64,000 bases of DNA from Robiginitomaculum sp. (GTDB lineage: Bacteria > Pseudomonadota > Alphaproteobacteria > Caulobacterales > Maricaulaceae). The DNA lies in contig JAESQN010000011.1 of assembly GCA_016765135.1 (NCBI GenBank), positions 1-64,000 of the forward strand. Direction: 5' to 3'. The notes beneath the pieces were generated by a model. The model ran no database searches. It was not told the DNA's origin and worked only from the letters and a program-made list of their open reading frames with translations. Both the position numbers and the translations under genes were made by a program. Shown piece after piece: positions 27,740 to 36,877 of this stretch (positions within the stretch are counted from its first letter, which is position 1; each line of letters starts with the position of its first letter).

Positions 27740-30193
27740 ATGTTCATACAAAAAATAATTCTGGGGACTTCAACGCTGGCACTATCCGCAGCGCTCTCAA
27801 CTGCTGCTTACGCGCAGTCAGAAACGGATGAAAACAGCGTGCGCCAACTCGACACGATCATCGTAACGGCACAGAAACGCCAAGAGAATCTTCAAGATGT
27901 GCCGATCGCTATTTCAGCGCTTGACAGTCAGGGACTTGAGCGCCGCGGGATCACAAGAGTTGATCAAATTTCCGGATTTATACCCAATATCGACATCAAG
28001 AATACGGTGTCATTCGCAGGGTCGTCACAAATCCTGGTGGCCTCAATCCGAGGTATTGGTCAGAACGACTTCGCATTTAATCTGGAGCCTGGCGTCGGTG
28101 TTTATATCGATGGCGTTTACTTTGCACGGTCTCTCGGGGCGGTCGTTGATTTGCTCGATCTGGAGCGAATTGAGGTTCTTAAAGGGCCGCAGGGTACGCT
28201 TTTTGGACGCAATACGATCGGCGGCGCCTTGAATGTCATTACCCGGCGACCAAAGGGCGAATACGGTTATCAACTTGAACTGTCGACCGGAAGTTTCTCG
28301 CGTACAGACGTTCGTGGCTCCGTCGACATACCGCTTATTGAAGATCAATTGCTGTCGCAGTTCTCATTTTCTGTCAAGCGTCGCGATGGTTATCAGAGGC
28401 GCATCCCTTTTCCGGGTGCAGCAGGTACGGTGACAGATCTTGGCAATTTTCTGACGGCAGGCCCGGCAGGCGGATCGGACACCCAGGGCGGCGAGAATGT
28501 CTTCAACGGGAGGGCGAAAATCCTTTGGGAGCCGCGCGATGATTTTAGCCTCCTGTTATCAGCAGATTACACAAATGCCAATCAAGAGGCGCGTTCGACG
28601 ACATTGCTTGCGACATTCGCCGGCCCGACCGACGGTACAGCATTGTCAGCTTTTAATGGGTGCCTCTTTGGAGCCGCCCCAGCATTTATCTGTAGTGAGC
28701 GCGGCGTCGTGGGCACCAGCTTTTTTGGCGTTAATGTCGATGCTGACCCGAATAATGATCGTATTCCCTTTACGGATGCGCTTATCACTGGCGATATTGA
28801 CACGAATTTCTCCCGGGGCAGCAATTTCGATGATTTGGTGGCTTGGGGTGTTCACGCGACAGCGGACTATGATTTCTCGCCCAATGTTAGCCTCAAATCC
28901 ATTACGGCGTATCGTTCTCTGGATTCTCAATTTGGCGCTGAAATTGCGGGCGCTCCATTTGTTGGCAATGACGCCTCATTTGACATGAACCAAACCCAGT
29001 TTTCTCAAGAATTACAATTGAACATCAATCTTCTCGATGGCCGCTTCAAAAGTATACTTGGCGCTTATTACTTCACCGAACAGGGCGGACTAACCGATAC
29101 ACCGATCTTCGGTGAAGGGATTATCCAGATATTCGGGCAAAACGATTTTAACAATCGCGCCTTTGCGTTTTTCGCTCATGAAACATTCGACATCACGGAG
29201 CGTTGGGGCGTAACATTTGGGGCTCGCTACACCAATGAGCGCAAAGATTTTGAAGGCTTTCAACAGGATTTGAACTCATTCTTTCTCCGGGTGCGCGGCG
29301 CCGATCCAAATTTGCCGCTCCCCCCAGAAATCACGGCGATATTACCGGACCCAAATGACCCGACCCGTATTTTCCCGCTCGGGCCAAACCGATTGAATTT
29401 TGATGATGTCTCGTTCAAAGCGGGAACGGAGTATAGGGTCACAGACGATACGCTGGCCTATTATTCCTTTTCGCAAGGCTTCAAATCTGGCGGTTTCTCC
29501 ACGCGTCTGCTTGATGTGGTTCCTGGCAACAGCATTGACAGTCTGATTTTCGACCCCGAAACTGCGAATACACATGAAGTCGGTGTGAAGTCCGAGCTTT
29601 TCAATAATCGTGTTCGTTTGAATGCGGCGGTATTCACCACCGATTTCAACGATATCCAGGTCACCGTCTTTAACGGTATTTCGCCCGTATTCTCTAATGC
29701 GGGCCAAGCCAGGATCAGAGGGTTTGAGCTGGAAGGTGAAGCACGATTTGGCAATCTTTCGCTGAATGCAGGCCTCGGTCATTTAGATGCGGAGTATACA
29801 GAGCTTGGTGAAAATGTAACTTTCTCGATCACCAATGATTTGGTAAATACGCCGACCTGGTCTGCAACTATTGGCGGCAGTTATGATATTGATCTAGCCA
29901 ATAACAGCGGCCGAATTTCAATCCTTGGCGACTTTAATATCAAAAGCAGTACATCTCCTGATGCGGAAAATTCGCCGTTCTTGCGCAGCGGGAGAACTGA
30001 TATCTTAAATACTGCAATCGCCTACCATGATCCCAATGATCGCTGGAGCCTCACCGCCGGTGTCAACAATCTTACCGATGAACGGTTTATTGTTGGTGGT
30101 TTCGATCAAAGCGGCCCGGGCCAGGTTGGATTTGTTGGCGCGTCCTTTTCTCCGCCGCGTCAATGGTTTTTGACCTTGCGTGTAAAGGGGTAA
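27740..30193 (+). CDS. TonB-dependent outer-membrane receptor
   Basis: An 817-residue receptor with a signal peptide ending at AYAQ, a plug (TIIVTAQKRQENLQDVPIAIS, then IEVLKGPQGTLFGRNTIGGAL) and a long barrel ending in PPRQWFLTLRVKG. It belongs to the same broad class as the receptor at 4274 but is clearly a separate paralogue. Its position directly after the aldoxime dehydratase and nitrilase genes suggests it imports the aldoxime, nitrile or a conjugate (inference). A strong terminator closes the unit. Confidence 0.92.
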   Translation: MFIQKIILGTSTLALSAALSTAAYAQSETDENSVRQLDTIIVTAQKRQENLQDVPIAISALDSQGLERRGITRVDQISGFIPNIDIKNTVSFAGSSQILVASIRGIGQNDFAFNLEPGVGVYIDGVYFARSLGAVVDLLDLERIEVLKGPQGTLFGRNTIGGALNVITRRPKGEYGYQLELSTGSFSRTDVRGSVDIPLIEDQLLSQFSFSVKRRDGYQRRIPFPGAAGTVTDLGNFLTAGPAGGSDTQGGENVFNGRAKILWEPRDDFSLLLSADYTNANQEARSTTLLATFAGPTDGTALSAFNGCLFGAAPAFICSERGVVGTSFFGVNVDADPNNDRIPFTDALITGDIDTNFSRGSNFDDLVAWGVHATADYDFSPNVSLKSITAYRSLDSQFGAEIAGAPFVGNDASFDMNQTQFSQELQLNINLLDGRFKSILGAYYFTEQGGLTDTPIFGEGIIQIFGQNDFNNRAFAFFAHETFDITERWGVTFGARYTNERKDFEGFQQDLNSFFLRVRGADPNLPLPPEITAILPDPNDPTRIFPLGPNRLNFDDVSFKAGTEYRVTDDTLAYYSFSQGFKSGGFSTRLLDVVPGNSIDSLIFDPETANTHEVGVKSELFNNRVRLNAAVFTTDFNDIQVTVFNGISPVFSNAGQARIRGFELEGEARFGNLSLNAGLGHLDAEYTELGENVTFSITNDLVNTPTWSATIGGSYDIDLANNSGRISILGDFNIKSSTSPDAENSPFLRSGRTDILNTAIAYHDPNDRWSLTAGVNNLTDERFIVGGFDQSGPGQVGFVGASFSPPRQWFLTLRVKG

Positions 30194-30246
30194 CCGTGGG
30201 AGGCAGTCGATAATTGTTAAAAAATCGAGTACCGCCTTTCTAACTT

Positions 30247-30276
30247 AACCAGCAGGGGACGCCTGCTGGTTTTTTT
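30247..30276 (+). terminator. Rho-independent terminator
   Basis: A perfect 10-bp stem (aaccagcagg with cctgctggtt) and 5-base loop ggacg are followed by a run of T residues to 30276. It lies 54 bp after the TonB receptor stop and ends the aldoxime/nitrile unit. Confidence 0.9.
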
Positions 30277-30338
30277 ATCGTTTCACCACTTACGAATTTT
30301 TTGCCTTTCAACAGGCTCATTTACAGAGAGAAAAGACC

Positions 30339-31298
30339 ATGAGTAAACCCTTCGCATCCGCCAATGATTTATCTGAAAAAACTGAAACCCTGGAAATTCT
30401 CGCTGATGGTGTTTACGCCCTCACCGCGGAAGGTGATCCAAATATTGGCGCGATTGAAGGCGAAGACTTTATTGTCGCAATTGAGGCCCGGGCCACGCCG
30501 CTGGCGGCCAGGGGTTGGCTTAAAAAGCTACGTGAACACACGGACAAGCCTGTTCGTTACCTTATTCTTACCCATTATCACGCTGTACGCGTGCTAGGCG
30601 CGTCTGCCTTTGACGCTCAGGAAATCATAACATCGGCGGCGACACATAAACTGATGGAAGAACGCGGCAAAGAAGATTGGGATAGCGAGTTTGGCCGTAT
30701 GCCCCGCCTGTTTAAAAACCCGGATGAAATTCCTGGTCTGACCGCACCTACACTCACATTTGAAAAAGAAATGCGGATTGAACTTGGCGGCGACCGCGGC
30801 CATCTTGAGTTAAAGTTTTGCGGCAGGGGTCATACTGCAGGTGATATCGTTGTTTGGTATCCGAAAACCAAGGTTTTGTTTGCGGGTGATCTCGTGGAAG
30901 CCGAAGCTGCTCTTTATACTGGCGACGCTTTTCATATGGATTGGGCGTCCGATACACTGGATACTATCAAAGCGTTTCAAGCTGAAGCACTGATCGGTGG
31001 GCGCGGCGCGGTCGTTAAGGGGCGCGCTGCGGTCGATGCTGCGGTCGAGCAAACCCGTGAATTTCTTATCGGTATGCAGAACAATGTAAAAGCCGTTCAT
31101 GCGCGTGGTGGCACTCTGAAAGAGGCGTTCGAAGCAACTCATGAGGCCCTCGCACCGAAGTTCGGTCAGTGGCCAATCTTCGAGCACTGCCTTCCATTCA
31201 ATGTTCAGCGTCTCTGGGATGAATATGACGAGATTGACTGGCCGCGCATCTGGACCATGGAACGTGACCGCGAAGTCTGGGCCGAGCTACAGGGGTAA
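30339..31298 (+). CDS. Metallo-beta-lactamase-fold protein with a variant metal motif
   Basis: A 319-residue protein of the MBL superfamily. The usual HxHxDH is replaced by THYHAVRVLG (residues about 77-86), so the first two His remain but the Asp-His pair is absent. Later metal elements are present: CGRGHTAGDIVVWYP and LFAGDLVEAE. It probably binds one metal or has altered chemistry; catalytic activity is uncertain. It heads an operon with an AhpD-like protein (3 bp later), an FAD hydroxylase and a DUF2783 protein, so it may act on a ring-cleavage or hydroxylation product. Confidence 0.82.
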   Translation: MSKPFASANDLSEKTETLEILADGVYALTAEGDPNIGAIEGEDFIVAIEARATPLAARGWLKKLREHTDKPVRYLILTHYHAVRVLGASAFDAQEIITSAATHKLMEERGKEDWDSEFGRMPRLFKNPDEIPGLTAPTLTFEKEMRIELGGDRGHLELKFCGRGHTAGDIVVWYPKTKVLFAGDLVEAEAALYTGDAFHMDWASDTLDTIKAFQAEALIGGRGAVVKGRAAVDAAVEQTREFLIGMQNNVKAVHARGGTLKEAFEATHEALAPKFGQWPIFEHCLPFNVQRLWDEYDEIDWPRIWTMERDREVWAELQG

Positions 31299-31301
31299 GA
31301 A

Positions 31302-31904
31302 ATGGCACATTTACGGCCGCTAAAAAATGATGAGATTAAGGACGACTTCATCCTAGAGCGTTTTGAGCATTATCAAGCCACACGCGGGTTCACGCCAAAT
31401 TCAATTCGCACTATGGCGCACCGCCCCAATGTGGCCAAAGCATTCATGGCGCTCAATCAGGCGGTTCTTTATGAAGGCGATGTTTCAGAAGAGTTGAAAA
31501 TGCTCATCAGCTTAGCCTGCTCCTACGCAGCGGGCTGTCTATATTGCCAATCCCATATGGCAAATTTGTCTCATCTTCATAATGCGTCTGACAAAAAAAT
31601 TACTGCAATTTTAGACTATGAAACATCTGATCAGTTCACGAACGCTGAACGTGCAGCCCTAGACCTTACCTTTAAAGCGGCGCAAATGCCAAATGCCGTA
31701 ACACAAGCAGAATTTGACGCTCTTAGCGAATATTTCAACGATAAACAAATTGTTGAAATTGTTTCCTCTATCGCTTTGTTCGGCTATCTCAATCGATGGA
31801 ATGATACAATGGCGACAGCTTTAGAGCCCCTGCCCAATCAGCGCGCGGAGAGGCTTTTGGGGTCACAAGGGTGGAGTCCTGGAAAGCACGGCGATAACAT
31901 ATGA
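31302..31904 (+). CDS. Carboxymuconolactone decarboxylase/AhpD-like protein
   Basis: A 200-residue all-helical protein of the CMD superfamily. The AhpD-type redox motif is visible as CLYCQSH around residue 80, followed by SHLHN. This suggests a thiol-disulfide or peroxidase-related activity rather than lactone decarboxylation, which lacks the CxxC. It overlaps the FAD monooxygenase start by ATGA and may protect against peroxide from uncoupled hydroxylation (inference). Confidence 0.82.
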   Translation: MAHLRPLKNDEIKDDFILERFEHYQATRGFTPNSIRTMAHRPNVAKAFMALNQAVLYEGDVSEELKMLISLACSYAAGCLYCQSHMANLSHLHNASDKKITAILDYETSDQFTNAERAALDLTFKAAQMPNAVTQAEFDALSEYFNDKQIVEIVSSIALFGYLNRWNDTMATALEPLPNQRAERLLGSQGWSPGKHGDNI

Positions 31905-33502
31905 GTTTTGATGCTATTCCAAAGTTCAAAGAAAAGGCTTACCAGATAGCTCCTGAATTACTTGGCGCCGGAAAGACAAAACACCCCTTCGTCATTGTTG
32001 GTTCTGGTCCGGTAGGTCTCACCTGCGCTTTGGAACTCGGCTTAAAAGGTCATGATGTTACCATCGTCACAGCGTTCGATTTTATCCCCCACGGCTCGAA
32101 GGCTATCTGTTTTTCAAAACAAACGCTCGATATTTTTGATCGACTGGGCGTTGGTCAAAGAATGGTCGACAAAGGCGTCACCTGGAATGTCGGCAAGCTG
32201 TTTTGGCGCGACCATGAAGACCCTGTCTTTCAGTTCGACATGTTACCTATCAAGGAGCAGAAAAACCCTGGTTTCATCAACCTCCAACAATACTATGTCG
32301 AAGACTTCCTCATCGACGCCCTGGAGCAGATGGACAATGTTGATATTCGATGGGGGCATGCCGTCAAAGAAATTCATATAAGAGGCGAAGAAACGACTTT
32401 AACAATAGAAACACGCGACGGCGATTATCCTATGGCGACAAGATATGTGCTTGCTTGCGATGGTCACCGGTCAACCATCCGACAGGCAATGCGTCTCGAT
32501 TTCGAGGGACGAATTTTTGAGGATAATTTTCTTATCGCGGACATAAAATTCACCGGGGAGGACGCATTACGGAGACCGTCAGAGCGCTGGTTCTGGTTTG
32601 ATCCACCCTTCTGTCCGGGCGGCACGGCGCTTTTGCACAAACAGCCTGATAATGTGTGGCGGCTCGATTTCCAGCTTGGATGGAATATTGATCGGGATGC
32701 GGCAATCAGACCCGAGAAAGTCGAACCTTATATCAAAGGCATGCTGGGTGAAGACGTGGTGTTCGAGAAGGAATGGTACTCGGTTTATACATTCCAATGT
32801 CGCCGTATGGAGCGGTTCGTCCACGGGCCTGTTATCTTTGCTGGCGATAGTGCGCATCTCGTCTCTCCATTTGGTGCACGGGGTGCCAATGGTGGTTTGT
32901 CGGATGCAGAAAACATTGCTTGGAAACTTGACCTTGTCCTTAAAGGGCAAGCTGACGCCAGCCTCATTGAAAGCTACAATTATGAGCGGGTGATGGGTGC
33001 AGATGAAAATATCCTGAACTCATCACGGGCAACAGATTTCATGACGCCAAAAAACAAAGCTTCTCTGGCATTCAGGGACGGCGTACTTGAGCTGGCCAGT
33101 GAATATGAATTTGCACGTCCACTGATTAATTCTGGGCGATTGTCCAAGCCGACACCCTATTATGATAGTCCATTATCAACGCCTGATCGGGATGAGTGGA
33201 TCAATGGACCTGCACCAGGCCATCCTTGCGTCGATGCATTGGTCATGGATAACACGTGCTGTACATGGGTGTTGGGTGCGCTCGGAAATTCATTCAAACT
33301 CCTTCATTTTGGCAATAATCCGCCGAACACCAGCATGGAAATTATCAGTGTGCCCACAACAGGTTTGGCTGCCGAACGATATGACGCGGTAGATGGCGGT
33401 ACATATCTTATTCGCCCAGATCAGGTTGTCGCGGCCAGATGGAAGAATGCCTCAAAGAGCGATGTGACTGCGGCCCACAAGAAAGCGCTGGGGTTTTCAT
33501 GA
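31901..33502 (+). CDS. FAD-dependent aromatic hydroxylase (MhpA/PheA-like)
   Basis: A 533-residue class A flavoprotein monooxygenase. The FAD fold starts with VIVGSGPVGLTCALEL near residue 30, the DG motif is LACDGHRSTIRQAM, and the ribityl motif is FAGDSAHLVSPFGARGANGG. A C-terminal thioredoxin-like extension is present, as in phenol and 3-(3-hydroxyphenyl)propionate hydroxylases. It likely hydroxylates a phenolic ring using NAD(P)H and O2; the substrate is not clear. Start and end both overlap neighbours by ATGA, indicating tight translational coupling. Confidence 0.88.
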   Translation: MSFDAIPKFKEKAYQIAPELLGAGKTKHPFVIVGSGPVGLTCALELGLKGHDVTIVTAFDFIPHGSKAICFSKQTLDIFDRLGVGQRMVDKGVTWNVGKLFWRDHEDPVFQFDMLPIKEQKNPGFINLQQYYVEDFLIDALEQMDNVDIRWGHAVKEIHIRGEETTLTIETRDGDYPMATRYVLACDGHRSTIRQAMRLDFEGRIFEDNFLIADIKFTGEDALRRPSERWFWFDPPFCPGGTALLHKQPDNVWRLDFQLGWNIDRDAAIRPEKVEPYIKGMLGEDVVFEKEWYSVYTFQCRRMERFVHGPVIFAGDSAHLVSPFGARGANGGLSDAENIAWKLDLVLKGQADASLIESYNYERVMGADENILNSSRATDFMTPKNKASLAFRDGVLELASEYEFARPLINSGRLSKPTPYYDSPLSTPDRDEWINGPAPGHPCVDALVMDNTCCTWVLGALGNSFKLLHFGNNPPNTSMEIISVPTTGLAAERYDAVDGGTYLIRPDQVVAARWKNASKSDVTAAHKKALGFS

Positions 33503-33693
33503 AATTGAACACGAAACCGAACATTCGAGATCATGATAATATCTATGATATGATCACTGATCTTCATCACAACATGACGGATGATGAAAGCATGAAGGCA
33601 AATGCAAAACTTGTTCTGCTTTTAGCCAATCACATTGGTGATAGCGCCATCATTAAAGAAGCTATCGACATAGCAAGCCAATTTGGCAAATAA
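33499..33693 (+). CDS. DUF2783 small protein
   Basis: A 64-residue protein whose ATG overlaps the hydroxylase stop (ATGA). The pattern NIYDMITDLHHNMTDDES followed by LVLLLANHIGD is that of DUF2783, a family regularly encoded just after FAD aromatic hydroxylases. The function is unknown; a small partner or chaperone of the hydroxylase is a reasonable guess. A longer in-frame start exists upstream but lies inside the hydroxylase gene. Confidence 0.85.
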   Translation: MKLNTKPNIRDHDNIYDMITDLHHNMTDDESMKANAKLVLLLANHIGDSAIIKEAIDIASQFGK

Positions 33694-33701
33694 AATTTGC
33701 C

Positions 33702-33723
33702 TGATGCCACGGGGCGTCATTTT
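33702..33723. terminator. Weak hairpin terminator candidate
   Basis: The arms tgatgcc and ggcgtca (one wobble pair) around acgg are followed by tttt, 9 bp after the DUF2783 stop. It is plausible as the end of the 30.3-33.7 kb operon. Confidence 0.5.
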
Positions 33724-33827
33724 GATCTGAAATGTGTATAAAGCCGTTATGAGTAGGAGGTTTTCAGTTCCCCCGGGGCCGAATTACTTGGTGGAAATCC
33801 ATGAGTTTTTAGTCTCTATATGCATGA

Positions 33828-34856
33828 CTATGCTCCCTCCTTAAAGGCATCTGAATAAACAAATAGCCGCGGAAGTCCGCCTGTGTGGACAAATACGACG
33901 ATTTGTTCCGGGTCGATCAGCTTATTGTCGACCTGGGAAATAAGGCCAGCCATAGCCTTGCCTGTGTAAACCGGATCGAGGAAAATGCCCTCCAGCCGGG
34001 CTGTCAACCGGATGGCGTCAAGACACTCAGGTGTGATGGGCCCATAACCGTCGTCTCGGGCGCAATCATCGATAAAAACATCAAAATCAGCACTTTCACT
34101 GCCAAGCTCTTGAAGTGTCTGTTTCGTCAACGCCTCGACGCCGTGAACGGCGTCCTGTTTTTCCTTCAATATGGTAAAACCAACTGTTTTCGTAGCAACA
34201 CCTTGCCGGGCAAAGCCAGCAACCAGACCAGCCTGTGTCCCGCAGCTGCCAGTCGGGACGGTAACAATATCCGGGTCCCGCCCTTTCATGGCTTTGATTT
34301 GTTTGAGTATTTCGTTTGCACAATCCACATACCCCATGCAACCCAGTGCATCGGAAGCACCAAATGGTAACACGTAGGGGCTGGCTCCTTCTGCTCTAAG
34401 CTTCGCAGCCAAATCCGAAATGAAATCCATAAAATCGACATTTTGCGGAACTTCAATCAACTCCGCACCAAGAAGATTGAGTAACAACCGGTTTCCGTTG
34501 CTGGAAAAAGATTCTGTTTTTCGTCCGATCAGATCTTTAACAACGATGACCGACTTCAATCCCATCATGGCAGCGGTGCTTACCAATTCTCGTGCCGCAT
34601 TCGATTGGTGGTGGGCCGCAATAATCACCGTATCGTAGCCCTCTAAAATCATTTTCGCGAGCTGACGCTCGAATTTCCTGATCTTGTTCCCGCCTCCCCC
34701 GCGACCCCCTTCATCGTCTCGCTTGATGAAAAGGTTTTTCAAGCCAATGTGTTTGCCAAGCCTGGGCAATGGCTCAAGCGGCGTAGCTGTATGTAATAAA
34801 TCAAACTTCTGAATATTGTTTTCATCCGGGTGCATTTGATCAATAATTTTGGTCAT
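33828..34856 (-). CDS. D-cysteine desulfhydrase / ACC deaminase-like PLP enzyme
   Basis: A 342-residue fold-type II pyridoxal-phosphate enzyme. The Schiff-base Lys is Lys58 in GGGGNKIRKFE. Asn-Ala in HHQSNAARE and GSCGTQAGLVAGF bind the cofactor phosphate, and EGIFLDPVYTGKAMAGL near the C-terminus is typical of D-cysteine desulfhydrases (DcyD). It releases pyruvate, ammonia and sulfide from D-cysteine, or pyruvate-like products from related amino acids. It is monocistronic and convergent with the hydroxylase operon. Which D-amino acid it prefers cannot be said. Confidence 0.85.
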   Translation of the reverse strand: MTKIIDQMHPDENNIQKFDLLHTATPLEPLPRLGKHIGLKNLFIKRDDEGGRGGGGNKIRKFERQLAKMILEGYDTVIIAAHHQSNAARELVSTAAMMGLKSVIVVKDLIGRKTESFSSNGNRLLLNLLGAELIEVPQNVDFMDFISDLAAKLRAEGASPYVLPFGASDALGCMGYVDCANEILKQIKAMKGRDPDIVTVPTGSCGTQAGLVAGFARQGVATKTVGFTILKEKQDAVHGVEALTKQTLQELGSESADFDVFIDDCARDDGYGPITPECLDAIRLTARLEGIFLDPVYTGKAMAGLISQVDNKLIDPEQIVVFVHTGGLPRLFVYSDAFKEGA

Positions 34857-35144
34857 GAAATTTTCCCTTCATATGTATAGTTCAATATATGTATTGTCCT
34901 ATGTCAATTATAAATAGAGAGATTGTTATGAAATGGAGCAGATTTCATAACAATTGATCACTATATTGGACCAACTTCGAAATTCCTTTTGCTGGGACAT
35001 CCCCCAATTGTTTTGCTGGTTATTTTTGTACCGGATTTGGTGTTGTTTTTGCCAAGATTATCGCTGAGTATTTTGTAGTGATTGCATACCTGTACGCTGA
35101 CTTGGGCTAATGGGGGGAAGGCTAACCACGATATCAAATCCATA

Positions 35145-35482
35145 CTAATTTTTGTAAAGCTCGACCAGAGCATCGTGTTCTTCAATACATTCAGCCAGCG
35201 CAACAATGGTTTCAAAGCTGGTATATTCTTCAATTGGCGCACCCTCGAAACCCTCATAATCATGAATTGCGTGTTCCTCTACATCCTCAATTGGTGACGC
35301 CGTGAGCATGGCTTTTGTCTCGTCCCAAATATGGTCTACGCCTTGGGTCGCATCTATCCAGGCCCATGCAGATGCCCCGAATTATAGGCGGCAAGACAGG
35401 CAACATAAATTTTGATGTCGTCTTTTAATCGGGGTGCGGAAGTTGTTCCAAGGAGTGCTTGGCTTGCGGTCTGGGTGCTCAT
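35145..35482 (-). pseudogene. ardA: ardA antirestriction protein remnant (frameshifted, truncated)
   Basis: ArdA is a DNA-mimic inhibitor of type I restriction enzymes carried by conjugative elements. The N-terminus from ATG 35482 (GAGGAG upstream) includes the hallmark IYVACLAAYNSGHLHG. One base is missing near 35360-35366, so the frame ends at a TAG just after it. In the next frame the protein continues WIDATQGVDHIWDETKAML and then an acidic stretch (EDVEEHAIHDYEGFEG, EEYTSFETIVALAECIEEHD) to TAG 35145. A typical ArdA has about 165 residues and this one loses its C-terminal third as well. It is almost certainly inactive. Confidence 0.85.
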
Positions 35483-35760
35483 GTCTGGTCTCCTCGCCCC
35501 TTTCCCATGTTTCCCCCACGCCCGGCCCGAGGAGGAAACTCCAATGATGCCACCGCGAAGCGGTGCCCTTATGAGCGCAGCAGCGCTGCGCAAGCGTCGG
35601 CGATCAAAGCCCGCCAATTTAATTGGAATATGGTGTGGAGACGCATTTTATAAATTCTCTTCTGGCTCGAACTGCAATTAACATGGCCTAGATTGTCTCG
35701 CATACGTATAAGACGGTTCGGCTCGACAATATGAAAATATTTTCTGATGCTTACCTTGAT
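35483..35760. other. GC-rich leader of the ardA remnant
   Basis: No gene is seen. The patch 35495-35605 is clearly richer in GC than its surroundings and resembles the leader of plasmid/ICE antirestriction genes in alphaproteobacteria, which fits an imported origin. Confidence 0.35.
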
Positions 35761-36168
35761 CTACCAAACGCCGGTCGCCGCAAGCATAGGCCATTCATCG
35801 ATAAATGTGCCTTTAAGCGGAATAATACCTGGTGCGAAAACGATCTCTTCCGGCACAATATCGATCAAACGTTCCGCCCCTGTAAAGCCGTGAATGCGCG
35901 TGTCGTCCCAAATGATTTCAGCTCGTCCGGTAAGGAACACCACATTGCCGGTTTCGAAATCCGGGAAGAACAGGCCAATTCTGGGGTCTTGGACGATATT
36001 ACCGAGCGTATTGAAAAATCGATTGCCCTTGAAATCCGGGAATGTCAGCATGCCATTCTCATGCACTTTGACAAAGCCGGGCCGACCACCACGGTGAGAG
36101 ACATCAATACCGCTGCGCGGATCATCACTTATCACTGCAGTGCGCGACGCAATGAAAAACGTGTCGGC
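35761..36168 (-). pseudogene. FMN-binding (PNPOx-like) oxidase fragment, 5'-truncated
   Basis: The readable protein begins ADTFFIASRTA (just after an in-frame stop at 36169-36171) and continues VSHRGGRPGFVKV, LTFPDFKGNRFFNTLGNI and DPRIGLFFPDFE. This is the flavin-binding core of pyridoxamine-5'-phosphate-oxidase-like proteins. About 30-50 N-terminal residues expected in the family are missing. The first usable start would be GTG 36135. The break coincides with the 5' break of the SDR gene on the opposite strand. Confidence 0.75.
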
Positions 36169-36868
36169 TTATGGAGCAACAGTTGTCCTGGCGGGGCGCA
36201 ATCTCGAAACAGTTAAAGCTGCGGCTGATACAACCACCGCAGAAAGTCGAAGAGCTTATGCAGTCAGGTGTGACGTAAGCAATTATGCTTCCGTAGAAAG
36301 TGCTGTAGCTACGGCAATTGATAGAGCCGGACAGATTGACATTTTGGTCAATAATGCAGGCGTCATTGAGCCTCTCGCAATGCTCGTCGACAGTGACCCT
36401 ACATTATGGGGATTCGCAGCTGACGTAAATTACAAGGGCGTCTATCATGGTATGCGCGCTGTCATTCCTGGCATGCTGCAGAACGGTGGCGGTGTGGTTG
36501 TGAATATGAGTTCGGGCGCGGCTAATAGCGCTCTGCCGGGATGGAGTCATTATTGCTCGAATAAGGCGGCCGCAAAGAAACTTACTGAAGTTGCGCACAA
36601 AGAATTGGCTGACAAAGGCATTCGTGTCGTTGGGCTTTCGCCAGGCACTGTTGCGACTGAGTTCATGAAAAAAATCAAAGACTCCCAGATCAACGTCGTC
36701 AGCAATTTGAGTTGGGACAGCCACATACCGCCTGAATGGGCCGCCGAGGGGGTCGCTTTCCTCTGCGGATCCGAGGGCGCCGAATTCGCGGGCACTGACT
36801 TTTCTATCAAAACACCAGAGGGACGAGCACGCGTCGGCCTTCCCCTTGCTAACACACCGGACGCTTAG
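36140..36868 (+). pseudogene. Short-chain dehydrogenase, 5'-truncated
   Basis: The frame starts at a GTG but homology begins only at YGATVVLAGRNLE, so the first beta strand and the glycine-rich TGxxxGxG NAD(P) loop are gone. The rest is a good SDR: NNAGVIEPLA, the catalytic Ser in MSSGAANS, HYCSNKAAAKK with the YxxxK pair, and SPGTVATEF. Without the cofactor loop it is unlikely to work, though translation from GTG 36140 or ATG 36152 is possible. It ends 9 bp before the HbpS-like gene. Confidence 0.75.
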
Positions 36869-36877
36869 GAGCACATC

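Noticed and set aside
34871-34905. Near-palindromic AT-rich repeats upstream of the desulfhydrase gene
   Set aside because: Arms are only about 5 bp and the tract is very AT-rich, so it is not distinguishable from chance.
34961-35263. Possible 100-residue protein on the minus strand
   Set aside because: It overlaps the second half of the ardA remnant in another frame and shows no family features.
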